DNA of 64,000 nt from Litorimonas sp947503715 (lineage in GTDB: Bacteria; Pseudomonadota; Alphaproteobacteria; Caulobacterales; Maricaulaceae). The stretch covers positions 2,356,001 through 2,420,000 of the forward strand of contig NZ_CP189850.1 of the NCBI RefSeq assembly GCF_050271975.1. The letters are read 5' to 3'. The position numbers and the translations under genes were made by a program. The notes beneath the pieces are model-generated. The model was not told the DNA's origin, made no database searches, and worked only from the letters and a program-made list of their open reading frames with translations. Positions 16,129 through 24,563 of the stretch are shown here, piece after piece; the first letter of the stretch is position 1, and each line of letters starts with the position of its first letter.

Positions 16129-17234
16129 TAGAAGTACCCCTCCTCTTTCTTCTGTTCCATGGATGCACCCGCATCCGAATCAATCACGCGGCCTTGGCGT
16201 TCCGATGTTGTGGTCAGGAGCATTTCCTGAATAACCTCTGGAAGTGTGTCAGCCTCAGACTCGACTGCACCCGTGAGCGGGTAACATCCCAGTGTCCGGA
16301 AACGAACCATCTTCTCTTCGACAACTTCACCTTCTGCGATGGGCATACGCTCATCATCGACCATGAAGTACACGCCGTCTTTTTTCACGACAGGGCGTTT
16401 TTTGGAAAGGTAGAGATCAGGAATTTGAATTTTCTCACGCTCAATATATTGCCATATATCCAGCTCGGTCCAATTCGAGATCGGGAAGACCCGCATGCTT
16501 TCGCCTTTTTGAACGCGCGTATTGTAGATGTTCCAAAGCTCTGGTCGCTGGTTCTTAGCGTCCCAACGGTGATTCTCGGATCGGAAAGAGAAGATACGCT
16601 CTTTCGCGCGTGACTTCTCTTCATCACGACGTGCGCCACCGAAAGCAGCATCGAAACCGTATTTGTCGAGGGCCTGTTTCAGACCTTGCGTCTTCATCAC
16701 ATCGGTGTGGACGGCAGAGCCATATGTGAAGGGGTTCATGTCCTGCTCGACACCATCCGGATTGATATGAACGAGGAGTTCCATGCCAACTTCTTTCGCG
16801 CGGCGATCACGGAATTCGTACATTTCCTTGAACTTCCAGCGCGTATCCACATGCATGAGCGGGAATGGTGGAGGTGACGGGTAGAAAGCTTTTTCGGCCA
16901 AGTGCAACATGACAGAGCTATCTTTACCCACGGAGTAAAGCATGACGGGGTTTTCGCACTGCGATGCAACTTCACGCATGATGTGGATGCTTTCCGCTTC
17001 CAGACGATCCAAATGGGTCATCCGCAGGGCGTTTTCTGGATCAGACTCGTCTTCGAGACCAAGCAATTTTTCCATCGCGGCGTCCAGCGTTTTGATGGTC
17101 ATCTGACCCCCTTCACGTAAGCGAGCAATACCCTTGCCGTCATTGAATAGTTTGCGCGACAGGGTCGAGACAGATTGTCCCGTCGTGTCGGCGAGCGCGT
17201 CAACGCGCTTCAAAAAATCTTCGATCATGCTCAT
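16128..17234 (-). CDS. cysD: CysD sulfate adenylyltransferase subunit with N-terminal helix-turn-helix domain
   Basis: 368 aa. Residues about 72-368 are a complete CysD: MTHLDRLEAESIHI, PP-loop YSVGKDSSV and the usual C-terminal GRVIDSD region. Residues 1-63 are extra: a small DNA-binding-type domain (TGQSVSTLSRKL, NDGKGIARLREG) like the short HTH proteins of other alphaproteobacteria. The start at 17234 is chosen for its GAGG Shine-Dalgarno 8 bases upstream. An internal Met72 (17021) matches the canonical CysD start but has no Shine-Dalgarno. The Met at 17297 lies upstream of the predicted transcription start. Two TGGGA-N4-TCCCA palindromes flank the promoter, so self-regulation is possible. 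Confidence 0.93.
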   Translation of the reverse strand: MSMIEDFLKRVDALADTTGQSVSTLSRKLFNDGKGIARLREGGQMTIKTLDAAMEKLLGLEDESDPENALRMTHLDRLEAESIHIMREVASQCENPVMLYSVGKDSSVMLHLAEKAFYPSPPPFPLMHVDTRWKFKEMYEFRDRRAKEVGMELLVHINPDGVEQDMNPFTYGSAVHTDVMKTQGLKQALDKYGFDAAFGGARRDEEKSRAKERIFSFRSENHRWDAKNQRPELWNIYNTRVQKGESMRVFPISNWTELDIWQYIEREKIQIPDLYLSKKRPVVKKDGVYFMVDDERMPIAEGEVVEEKMVRFRTLGCYPLTGAVESEADTLPEVIQEMLLTTTSERQGRVIDSDAGASMEQKKEEGYF

Positions 17235-17256
17235 AATAAGCGCCTCATATCCATCG

Positions 17257-17270
17257 TGGGATTTGTCCCA
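17257..17270. promoter_or_regulatory. Operator-like palindrome O1 of the cysD promoter
   Basis: TGGGA-TTTG-TCCCA, extended to 6-bp arms (GTGGGA/TCCCAC). It lies just downstream of the predicted cysD transcription start and 23 bases upstream of the cysD ATG. A second copy with the same half-sites and the same spacer length is 58 bp away on the far side of the promoter. Confidence 0.7.
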
Positions 17271-17280
17271 CAGGCAGCCT

Positions 17281-17307
17281 GATATAAAATCACTCAAACA
17301 GAGTCAA
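17281..17307 (-). promoter_or_regulatory. Predicted cysD promoter
   Basis: On the minus strand, TTGACT (17307-17302) and TATATC (17286-17281) are separated by 15 bases, a short but acceptable spacing for a housekeeping promoter. Transcription would begin near 17274, between the two palindromes. This placement supports the downstream choice of start codon at 17234. Confidence 0.5.
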
Positions 17308-17314
17308 GGCAAAG

Positions 17315-17328
17315 TGGGAAACATCCCA
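17315..17328. promoter_or_regulatory. Operator-like palindrome O2 of the cysD promoter
   Basis: TGGGA-AACA-TCCCA, 7 bases upstream of the predicted -35 box of cysD. The half-sites are identical to those of O1. Paired sites bracketing a promoter are the usual layout for a repressor acting as two dimers. Confidence 0.7.
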
Positions 17329-17406
17329 TAGATGTGGGGGTCATGTAGAAGGGGGTTCACGAAAGGCTTGCGTCATCAAACGGTTTTGCTATGTGCAGGG
17401 TCCACT

Positions 17407-17493
17407 GCGGGCGTGGTGGAATTGGTAGACACGCAAGACTTAAAATCTTGTTCTGGCAACGGAGTGCGGGTTCGATTCCCGCCGCCCGCACCA
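17407..17493 (+). tRNA. tRNA-Leu (anticodon UAA)
   Basis: 87 nt. Acceptor arms GCGGGCG/CGCCCGC pair perfectly, the anticodon stem is CAAGA/TCTTG with loop CTTAAAA (anticodon TAA), and a long class-II variable arm follows. The T-arm GCGGG-TTCGATT-CCCGC is present and CCA is encoded. It is divergent from cysD and convergent with the VWA gene. Confidence 0.97.
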
Positions 17494-17538
17494 ACATTAG
17501 AGTTCAGCTAAACTGACGTTGCGGTCTCAACCAACGCT

Positions 17539-19290
17539 CTATCTTTCGTTCAATTTCGAAGCCGTTTCTATCAACTCCAAAAACTCAGCGCGGTATCCAT
17601 AACGATCCCGTCCCTTCGCCCGCTTAGCGATGTCCGATAGTTCCGCCAAATCCAAATCTTCCGCAAACCCATCATCGCGCAAGCCCAAAGCATATCCACC
17701 AACAGCGGCAGCCAATTGCGTCGCGTCCGGCGCACGGCGCAGTGACGCATATTCATCATCGGATCGAATGGCTTTTGAGATGAGTGTAGACGTCGCCTCA
17801 CCCGGTTTCTTATATCGCAGTTTCAAGAAACCATATTCGTTGGAAAATAAGTCCTCAGAGGTTTCAACCTCCGCCTGCCCATAGCGTAACGGGTCAACAA
17901 ATCTACTCACGGCACCAACGGGTAAAATCTCGTAAATCGCTGTCACAGAATGACCAGAACCAATATCTCCGGCATCGACTTTATCATTGTTAAAGTCCTG
18001 CCGACGCAGCGCGCGGGTTTCATACCCTAACAAGCGGTATTCAGAGACGAGCGTCGGATTAAATTCGACTTGCAGTTTCAGGTCATCCGCAATTGGGATG
18101 AGGTTTTTGGCAAAATCAGTCACGAAGACTTTCCGCGCCTCCTGCAGCGTGTCGATATAATAGGCCGTCCCATTTCCGTTCTGCGCCAAAGCCTGCATAC
18201 GATTATCTTTTAGGTCGCCCTGCCCAAAGCCCAAGACCGAGAGATAAACACCCGTTTCGCGCTTCTCCTCTACGAATTGTTTCAAGTCAGCAGGGTCAGA
18301 AATGCCAATATTGAAATCTCCGTCCGTAGCCAAAATGACGCGGTTCACACCGTCCTCCATGAAACTCTGTTCAGCCACACGGTAGGCCTGCTGCAGTCCG
18401 GCCTCTCCATTCGTCCCGCCTTTCGCAACGAGAGGCGCCAGCGCAGCCCGAATAGCTGCGCGTCGGTTACCGGGTGTCGGCACCAAAATCGTTTCCATGC
18501 GCGGACCGTAAGTCACGATTGAGACCCGGTCTTCGGACTCTAACTCCTCCAAAAGCGGTTCAAAGGAGCGCTTTAGCAAGGCCAGTTTATTCTCCGCGTC
18601 CATCGAGCCGGAAATATCGACGAGAAAGACGAGGTTCATAGGCGGGCGTTTAGATTTTGGCGGTGCATAACCCTGTACGCCAATGTGAATTAATTTGGTC
18701 TCCGCATTCCACGGCGACGGCACAATTGCGACACTGGGTTTAAATGGCTCACGCTGAGAGCGCGGCTTGTCATAATCATAATCGAAATAATTTAGAATTT
18801 CCTCAATCCGTATCGCGTCCTTCGGCGGGCGCTGGCCCCGCTTTAGGAAACTCCGCGCTACAGAATAGCTGGCCGTGTCAACATCAGATGAAAATGTCGA
18901 CACGGGCGAATCCGCGACATGTTTATATGGGTTGGATGTAAATGCCTCAAACTCATCGCGGCTTGGAAACTCACGAATAACCTGCCCGGCTTCATCCCGA
19001 ATGACATATGTCGAATTGCCCTCTGGGCTCTCAATGATGTCGACAATCTGCCCATTCCCAATTGCGAAACTATTCTGGAAAACCGGCTCCGCCGCAACTT
19101 GGCTTGGGCTGAAAACAAGAGACCCATCCCACGCTTGGTAAGAGGCAACCGGTGCAGGCGGCGCTGGCTTTACCGCCCGCGTGCCAGATGTCACGACAAT
19201 CTCCGCATCAACAGGTCCAGTGGCGGGCTCCCCCACAGTCTCACAGGCCGCCAGTCCTAAAATAGCGGCACTTATCAAAAATTTTCTCAT
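17539..19290 (-). CDS. VWA-domain lipoprotein, YfbK-like
   Basis: 583 aa. The lipoprotein signal MRKFLISAAILGLAAC places the lipid on Cys16. A linker and a von Willebrand fragment domain (SPVSTFSSDVDTASYS) precede the VWA domain with MIDAS DISGSMD (about residue 225). A C-terminal DUF3520-type domain follows. Close relatives such as E. coli YfbK are of unknown function; metal-dependent protein binding at the envelope is the likely activity. It is transcribed alone, ending 45 bases from the convergent tRNA-Leu. Confidence 0.92.
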   Translation of the reverse strand: MRKFLISAAILGLAACETVGEPATGPVDAEIVVTSGTRAVKPAPPAPVASYQAWDGSLVFSPSQVAAEPVFQNSFAIGNGQIVDIIESPEGNSTYVIRDEAGQVIREFPSRDEFEAFTSNPYKHVADSPVSTFSSDVDTASYSVARSFLKRGQRPPKDAIRIEEILNYFDYDYDKPRSQREPFKPSVAIVPSPWNAETKLIHIGVQGYAPPKSKRPPMNLVFLVDISGSMDAENKLALLKRSFEPLLEELESEDRVSIVTYGPRMETILVPTPGNRRAAIRAALAPLVAKGGTNGEAGLQQAYRVAEQSFMEDGVNRVILATDGDFNIGISDPADLKQFVEEKRETGVYLSVLGFGQGDLKDNRMQALAQNGNGTAYYIDTLQEARKVFVTDFAKNLIPIADDLKLQVEFNPTLVSEYRLLGYETRALRRQDFNNDKVDAGDIGSGHSVTAIYEILPVGAVSRFVDPLRYGQAEVETSEDLFSNEYGFLKLRYKKPGEATSTLISKAIRSDDEYASLRRAPDATQLAAAVGGYALGLRDDGFAEDLDLAELSDIAKRAKGRDRYGYRAEFLELIETASKLNER

Positions 19291-19389
19291 GAGGCGTTCC
19301 CCAGCTATGGTATGACGACTCTAAATCGCCGTAATATTTCCATATGCATTCCATAATCCGACCAAATTAGGGCCGGAAAATGGAGACAA

Positions 19390-20118
19390 TCAGACCTCTA
19401 GAGAGATCACTAATCGCTGAAGCTCTTCCTCAACAGCAGCCAGCATGCCCTCATCTTGTGATCTGGCAACGAAATTGACGCCGCGAAGATCATCATTGAA
19501 CCAAGGATAACTACCAATGGACACGCCGGGATGCGCGGCTTCAATTTCGGCCAGACGTGCAGCGGCATCGCCCTCCCCTATACCACCTGCACTGACCGTA
19601 ATCTGATGAACTTTTGCGCCGCCCTCAATCCGGTGCGTGATATCTGCCAACATACCGCGCATAATTTGCGGCACACCGGCCAGAGTGAAGACATTACGCG
19701 TCTGAAACCCTGGCGCTTGACTGACAGGATTCGCGATAAGTGACGCCCCGTCGGGAATACGCGCCATACGGCGGCGGGCGGGATTCAATTCGTCCAAGCT
19801 ATACCGCTCCCGCAAAGCTTCAATCGCATCCGCTCTCTCAGAAATATCCAGCTCAAAAGCCGCAGCAATACAATCTGCCGTAATATCGTCATGCGTCGGA
19901 CCAATGCCACCCGTTGTAAAGACGTAATCAAAACGATCTGAAAAGGCGCGGACTGTGTCTCTAATGACTTCGGCATTATCGGGAAGAATACGGGCTTCGC
20001 CGACCTGAACACCTAAGGTTTCAAGAAATTTCGCAATCACACCTAAATTCGTATCTTGCGTTCTACCGGAGAGGAGTTCGTCACCGATAAGCAAAACGCC
20101 CGCTCTGACATCACTCAT
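19390..20118 (-). CDS. Molybdopterin-binding-fold protein (CinA N-terminal/MoaB-like)
   Basis: 242 aa. The MoCF-biosynthesis fold is shown by GDELLSGRTQDTN (residues about 12-24) and TTGGIGPTHDDIT (about 69-81). There is no C-terminal nicotinamide-nucleotide amidase domain, so this is the stand-alone form often labelled competence/damage-inducible protein A. Such proteins may hydrolyse ADP-ribose or FAD-like nucleotides; the role here is not known. Its ATG overlaps the stop of the preceding gene (ATGA), which puts it last in the arsR-metF operon. Confidence 0.88.
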   Translation of the reverse strand: MSDVRAGVLLIGDELLSGRTQDTNLGVIAKFLETLGVQVGEARILPDNAEVIRDTVRAFSDRFDYVFTTGGIGPTHDDITADCIAAAFELDISERADAIEALRERYSLDELNPARRRMARIPDGASLIANPVSQAPGFQTRNVFTLAGVPQIMRGMLADITHRIEGGAKVHQITVSAGGIGEGDAAARLAEIEAAHPGVSIGSYPWFNDDLRGVNFVARSQDEGMLAAVEEELQRLVISLEV

Positions 20119-20594
20119 TTCGCTGAACTCGTATGATCGGAGACAATCACCCAGTCCCCGTCAATCCGCTGGAAATGCAGCGTGAATAATCCGTTGGGGC
20201 GATCATCTTTACGCTCCAGTGCCCAACGACCAAATACGAGCGCATTATCCTCGCCTAGCACCTGAACCTCCAAATCAGTGAAGGCTAATTCACCCATCGT
20301 GGCGCGGTCGGGATAACGCGACAGATAGCCGTCCAAGGTCGCCTGCCAGCCCATATTGATTTTTCCGCCAGAGGCGAAACGCAGAGCCTCGCTGCGGTGA
20401 TAGCCCGCCATAAAAGTCTCAATATCGCCGGAATTCCAAGCCTGTTCTTGGTCATCCATGACGGTCACAATATCTACGGGATCAAACGCAGTTGACGCTT
20501 TCGATATCAGGCCGTGGAGAGTCCACCCGACCCCTGTTCCAACAATGCCGCCCAGCACGGCGAAAATGAGTAGGTTCCTCGGGGACTTCATCAT
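20115..20594 (-). CDS. Membrane-anchored NTF2-like (SnoaL/DUF4440) protein
   Basis: 159 aa. One N-terminal TM or uncleaved signal (LLIFAVLGGIVGTGVGWTL) is followed by a 120-residue NTF2-like cone fold: the helix MDDQEQAWNSGDIETFMAGY and the strands LVFGRWALERK and GLFTLHFQRIDGDWVIVSDHTS. This is the pattern of DUF4440/SnoaL-like proteins. It overlaps metF by 4 bases upstream and the MoaB-like gene by 4 bases downstream. The periplasmic location is inferred; the ligand is unknown. Confidence 0.85.
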   Translation of the reverse strand: MMKSPRNLLIFAVLGGIVGTGVGWTLHGLISKASTAFDPVDIVTVMDDQEQAWNSGDIETFMAGYHRSEALRFASGGKINMGWQATLDGYLSRYPDRATMGELAFTDLEVQVLGEDNALVFGRWALERKDDRPNGLFTLHFQRIDGDWVIVSDHTSSAK

Positions 20595-21532
20595 GCGACG
20601 GCTCCATTGGATTTGCGGCGGTGTAGGCCCAGAATACGGCTCACGGCGCTGGCGATTTCCGCCCGGTTGAGTGTGTAGAGGTGGAAATGATCAACGCCCC
20701 GATCGCGGAGTTCCGCCGTCAGTTCCGCAGCTAATGTTGCGGTCAGCATATCGCGCTGCACCGCATCATCATCTAATCCATCGAATAAATCCGCATACCA
20801 ATCGGGCACAGCGACGCCGCACATTTTCGACATGCGGGCCAGTCCCTTAAAATTGGGTTGCAGCATAAGGCCGGGGACAATCGGAATATCTATGCCTGCA
20901 TCGAGGACGCGGTCCTGAAACCGCCAGAAGATATCGGGCGAGAAAAAGAATTGCGTAATGGCCCGCGTCGCGCCCGCATCGACCTTGCGTTTCAGATTAT
21001 CTATTTCCGTGCGCCAGTCGGAACTTTCGGGATGCCGTTCGGGATAGGCGGAGACACTGACTTCAAAATCCTCAATCTTTTTAAGACCTTCAATCAAATC
21101 ATTCGCGTAAGCATAGCCATTGGGATGCGGGGTATAGGCCTCACCAATCCCGTCAGACGGGTCCCCGCGCAAGGCCACAATATGGCGGACGCCAGCGTCC
21201 CAATATTCACGGGCAACCATATCAATTTCATTCCGCGTGGCATCGACGCAGGTCAAATGCGCGGCGGGGGCGAAGTCAGTTTCTTCCACCATCCGTGCAA
21301 CGGTGCGGTGCGTGCGCTCTCGCGTCGAGCCGCCCGCCCCGTAGGTCACGGAAACAAAATTGGGCTGTAGCGGCGCGAGTTTTTCTATCGAGCTCCAGAG
21401 TTTGTCTTCCATCTTCTGGTTCTTTGGCGGGAAGAATTCGAAACTGACTTTCAGGTCGGGCTGTTCAGCGGCCGCGCGCGCAATCGCGCCGACAGGTGCG
21501 TTGGGGTCACGGTGAGGAAGCGGAGCTTTCAT
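20591..21532 (-). CDS. metF: Methylenetetrahydrofolate reductase
   Basis: Reduces 5,10-methylene-THF to 5-methyl-THF with FAD, giving the methyl group for methionine. It is 313 aa, slightly longer than the E. coli enzyme. Family segments are SFEFFPPKNQKMEDKLW near the N-terminus, VSVTYGAGGSTRERT, HIVALRGDPSDG and a TRAITQFFFSPDIFW segment. It lies 3 bases after the arsR/methyltransferase gene and overlaps the NTF2-like gene by 4 bases, so it is controlled with them. Expression is presumably tied to the SAM cycle through the upstream regulator. Confidence 0.96.
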   Translation of the reverse strand: MKAPLPHRDPNAPVGAIARAAAEQPDLKVSFEFFPPKNQKMEDKLWSSIEKLAPLQPNFVSVTYGAGGSTRERTHRTVARMVEETDFAPAAHLTCVDATRNEIDMVAREYWDAGVRHIVALRGDPSDGIGEAYTPHPNGYAYANDLIEGLKKIEDFEVSVSAYPERHPESSDWRTEIDNLKRKVDAGATRAITQFFFSPDIFWRFQDRVLDAGIDIPIVPGLMLQPNFKGLARMSKMCGVAVPDWYADLFDGLDDDAVQRDMLTATLAAELTAELRDRGVDHFHLYTLNRAEIASAVSRILGLHRRKSNGAVA

Positions 21533-21535
21533 GGC

Positions 21536-22495
21536 TTATCCAGTTGCAAGTTTTGCGGCAGGCTTTCGCGCGTGCCAGATTTTGACGGTGGGTGTGTCGG
21601 CTTTCCCGGACGGAACAGCGGAGACGGATTGCAGGTCTAGACCCGTCTCGGACAGATAACGCGCGATCTCCGTCTCTTCAAAGCCGAGGCGGCGATGGGC
21701 ATAATCCTCACGGTAATTTTCCAGCGTATGATGTTCGAAGTCCGTGAGTAAAAGATGACCCTCCGGCGCGAGCAGACGCGCGGCCTCTCGAATGGCGAGG
21801 ATGGGATCGTCGAGGAAGTGCAGGACCTGATGCAGGGTTACGAGATCGGCACTGCCCGCCGATAGCTTCGTTTGCGTCAAATCGGCCTGTTGGACGGATA
21901 AATGGTCAAACGCCGTTTCCGCGAGCGTGTGGCGCGCCACGCGGAGCATATCCGCGCTGGCATCCACCCCTGCCCCGCGGTCAATATGTGGCGCGAAGAC
22001 TTCTAGCATCCTGCCCGTTCCCGTGCCGAGATCGACCATGAAACCGAGGACGGCTTCCGGCAGGAGTGCCAACATAGCGGCCTCAATATCCGCTTGCGGA
22101 AGATATTCATGACCCAATTGCTCACGGTCATTCGCAACCGAGGCGAAGAAGGCTTCGGCTTGGCGGGACCGTTCCGCGCGCACATCCGAGAGGCGCGCGC
22201 GGTCTGCAGCGAGGTCTGCATCATTATAGGGCAGCGTTGCCAAGGCCGTCGCGACGACGGCAGAGACACCTGCATTGTCCTGGCGCAGGCGGGAGAAGAC
22301 CCAGCTCCCCTCGCGCATCCGTTCAATTATCCCCGCCTCTTCGAGGGACTTTATATATTGCGTGACGCGCGGTTGGGAGAGATCGAGGATTTTGACGAGC
22401 TCGCTGACCGTCAACTCGCCCTGGCTCAACAGGGCCAAGAGCCGTAACCGATCGGGATGACCGAGAGTTTTCAGAGCTGTCGCAATCCGCTTCAT
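21536..22495 (-). CDS. ArsR-family regulator fused to a SAM-dependent methyltransferase
   Basis: 319 aa. Residues about 1-85 are an ArsR winged helix (HPDRLRLLALLSQGELTVSELVKIL, SQPRVTQYIKSLEEAG). Residues about 145-300 are a class I methyltransferase with SAM motif VDLGTGTGRML. No metal-binding Cys pair is seen in the HTH part, so the fused domain probably senses a SAM-cycle compound. It leads the metF operon, and a perfect ATAAAGA-N13-TCTTTAT repeat lies upstream of its start. It plays the role of SahR-type regulators of methionine metabolism; that assignment is inference. Confidence 0.92.
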   Translation of the reverse strand: MKRIATALKTLGHPDRLRLLALLSQGELTVSELVKILDLSQPRVTQYIKSLEEAGIIERMREGSWVFSRLRQDNAGVSAVVATALATLPYNDADLAADRARLSDVRAERSRQAEAFFASVANDREQLGHEYLPQADIEAAMLALLPEAVLGFMVDLGTGTGRMLEVFAPHIDRGAGVDASADMLRVARHTLAETAFDHLSVQQADLTQTKLSAGSADLVTLHQVLHFLDDPILAIREAARLLAPEGHLLLTDFEHHTLENYREDYAHRRLGFEETEIARYLSETGLDLQSVSAVPSGKADTPTVKIWHARKPAAKLATG

Positions 22496-22518
22496 GCGAT
22501 GCGTCTAAAACAGAACGC

Positions 22519-22545
22519 ATAAAGAGTATATAAGAAAATCTTTAT
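22519..22545. promoter_or_regulatory. Inverted repeat upstream of the arsR/metF operon
   Basis: ATAAAGA (22519-22525) and TCTTTAT (22539-22545) are perfectly complementary across 13 bases. The repeat lies in the 54-bp gap between the GH9 stop and the regulator start. It is the only candidate operator for the operon. Its TCTTTATATG half recalls binding sites of SAH-responsive ArsR regulators, from memory. Confidence 0.6.
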
Positions 22546-22549
22546 ATGA

Positions 22550-24424
22550 CTATCTGGCGAATTTCGATAGCAGGCGAAGATAGGCAATCTGGTAGCTGTT
22601 GGAGTTTTCCGTCACCTCCCAACTATTGATCGGCCAGCCCTCGTTGAAATCCGCATAGGACTTGGTGGGCGGTTGTCCGCTGGGCGGGATTTTCGCCGGA
22701 ATTTTGCACATCTTCGCGCCATATCCACCGCAAACAGTGTCGCAGCAATCATCGCGGGAATAGCTGTCATTCGGCCCTCCGACCAAGAAGCCCGGTGCGG
22801 GTCCGATTTTAGACACACCAACTTTGTCCCATTTCGTTCCGTCCTTGAACCACGCATGGTAGAACTCTGTGACGGAATTTTCCGCACCGTACCCACCCAT
22901 ATTGGACAGATAGACCTTGTTCAGCGGGTTCACGCCGTGAATATAATGGAGATAGCCCGACGCCGCGTTGAGATAATCCGTCTTGGATTGCGAGCCGAGG
23001 TCCGCCGCAATCGCTTGCGTGTAAACCATACCGCGACGGGATTTCGTGGAATTGCTGCCCCACCAATAGCCGTCGACATAGGACCGATAAGCATCCTCAT
23101 TCGACCTGATTTTGGGCCAGCCATTATAGGCATTCAGGATTTTCGCCTCATAATCACGCTTGATACGGGCTGCGAATTTTGGCGGCGTGTTGGCCTGTCG
23201 CGCGTGGAACAGTAGGTCATAGGCCATCATGCCCTCGAACCCGTCCGGTGTGTTAGATTGCATTGGGTCGATTTCGTCATAGACCTCCTGAATAACTTTA
23301 TCGAAATAGCCGTCCCCGCGCATCGCCTTCATCTGGATAGCGGAGATCAGGATTTTCTTGGCTAGACGGTCGGCCTCGACCTCCTGTTGTCCGGCGGCGA
23401 GACCCTCGGAATTTGATCGCGGATCATTATTGTAGAACTTCACGTTCGGGTTTGCTTCGAACCACTGCCACGCCTTATCCGCGCGGGCCGCATAGCGTTT
23501 CCCGTCCTCCCCGCCATAAACACGCGCCGCTATGGCGAACGCCCCAGCAGAGGTGACAGTCGCGGAACTATTGGGCGGACCGTAACGGGACGGGCCTTTG
23601 GATTTTGACGGCGGAGACCCTTCGGCCAAACTCATCACGGACAGCATCGCGCCGTCCTCATTCTGCATCCGTTCCAGCCAATCGAGCCCCCATTTCACCT
23701 CGTCCAGAATATCGGGCGTGCCGTTGCCGGATTCCGGAATACCGAAATCATCCGTCCAGACGGTTGGGTTCTCTAGGTAAGCACCGAGAAGCCATGTCAC
23801 ATAATTCGCGGTCCAACTCGTATATTTATTGTAATCGCCGGCGTCATACCACCCGCCCCGCAGATCGCGTTCGGTCGAGCGGTCCTTCATCCGGTTGAAC
23901 AGCCGTGCCTGCGGGTCCTGCCCCTTGCCGAGATGGCTGGCCTTATCCGCCCAAGGTCCGGCATATCGCGCCGTCTTCTCGAACCCCGCACGTTGCAGGT
24001 ACATCGTCTTGAAGGCGGCTTTCAGAACGGGCGTATAAACATCCGGTGCGATCTCGAAACCATAGCTTTCCACGCCCCGATCCAGATCGCGCACAACATA
24101 TTGGCCTGACGCCGTGACGGCAGAAAAATCGAAATGCCAGACGCGGTCACCGGAATTCTCGTCCACCTGCCCGTTTTTCCATTGAGTCGGTGAGCCCGTA
24201 AAAACTGTTTGTCCGGACTGTTTATTTATGACTACATAGCGTTTGCCGGGAACATGCGCTCGGCGTTCATCAAACCCAATTTGCGGGTCTTTGATGACAG
24301 CGACTTTTTCAAGGTTCGGGAGATAGCCGAATTGATCGACAATAATATACGGCACACCAGGTCGTTGGGCATGGGCGGAGGTCGACATTGCTAACGTTAA
24401 GACTGTGAGGAAAAATCGCTTCAT
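22550..24424 (-). CDS. Secreted glycoside hydrolase family 9 (endoglucanase-like)
   Basis: 624 aa from the Met at 24424, which begins a clean signal peptide (MKRFFLTVLTLAMSTSAHAQ). An N-terminal Ig-like domain (about 25-120) precedes the (alpha/alpha)6 catalytic domain. GH9 marks are GGWYDAGDYNKY with the catalytic Asp pair, GTPDILDEVKWGLDWL, a HYIHGVNPL segment and the C-terminal proton donor Glu in VTENSNSYQIAYL. A Cys-rich loop (DDCCDTVCGGYG) may be disulfide-bonded. No carbohydrate-binding module is visible. It acts on beta-1,4-glucans or related oligosaccharides in the periplasm or outside. It lies upstream of the met operon but is functionally unrelated. Confidence 0.93.
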   Translation of the reverse strand: MKRFFLTVLTLAMSTSAHAQRPGVPYIIVDQFGYLPNLEKVAVIKDPQIGFDERRAHVPGKRYVVINKQSGQTVFTGSPTQWKNGQVDENSGDRVWHFDFSAVTASGQYVVRDLDRGVESYGFEIAPDVYTPVLKAAFKTMYLQRAGFEKTARYAGPWADKASHLGKGQDPQARLFNRMKDRSTERDLRGGWYDAGDYNKYTSWTANYVTWLLGAYLENPTVWTDDFGIPESGNGTPDILDEVKWGLDWLERMQNEDGAMLSVMSLAEGSPPSKSKGPSRYGPPNSSATVTSAGAFAIAARVYGGEDGKRYAARADKAWQWFEANPNVKFYNNDPRSNSEGLAAGQQEVEADRLAKKILISAIQMKAMRGDGYFDKVIQEVYDEIDPMQSNTPDGFEGMMAYDLLFHARQANTPPKFAARIKRDYEAKILNAYNGWPKIRSNEDAYRSYVDGYWWGSNSTKSRRGMVYTQAIAADLGSQSKTDYLNAASGYLHYIHGVNPLNKVYLSNMGGYGAENSVTEFYHAWFKDGTKWDKVGVSKIGPAPGFLVGGPNDSYSRDDCCDTVCGGYGAKMCKIPAKIPPSGQPPTKSYADFNEGWPINSWEVTENSNSYQIAYLRLLSKFAR

Positions 24425-24563
24425 ATATTCATGGAGCCTGACGGAGTTGGAAGTGTCAAGTTGCAACAATTCGAAATCACGGTTGAATTTTCCAAATTCT
24501 CAATGCTCCTCTGAGAAGAAGAAATTGATTTGCAACCAAATCGGTAAAAGCTAAGCATAAGTT

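Noticed and set aside
17298..17406. A cysD start at 17297
   Set aside because: That Met lies upstream of the predicted transcription start, and reading from it would put operator O1 inside the coding region.
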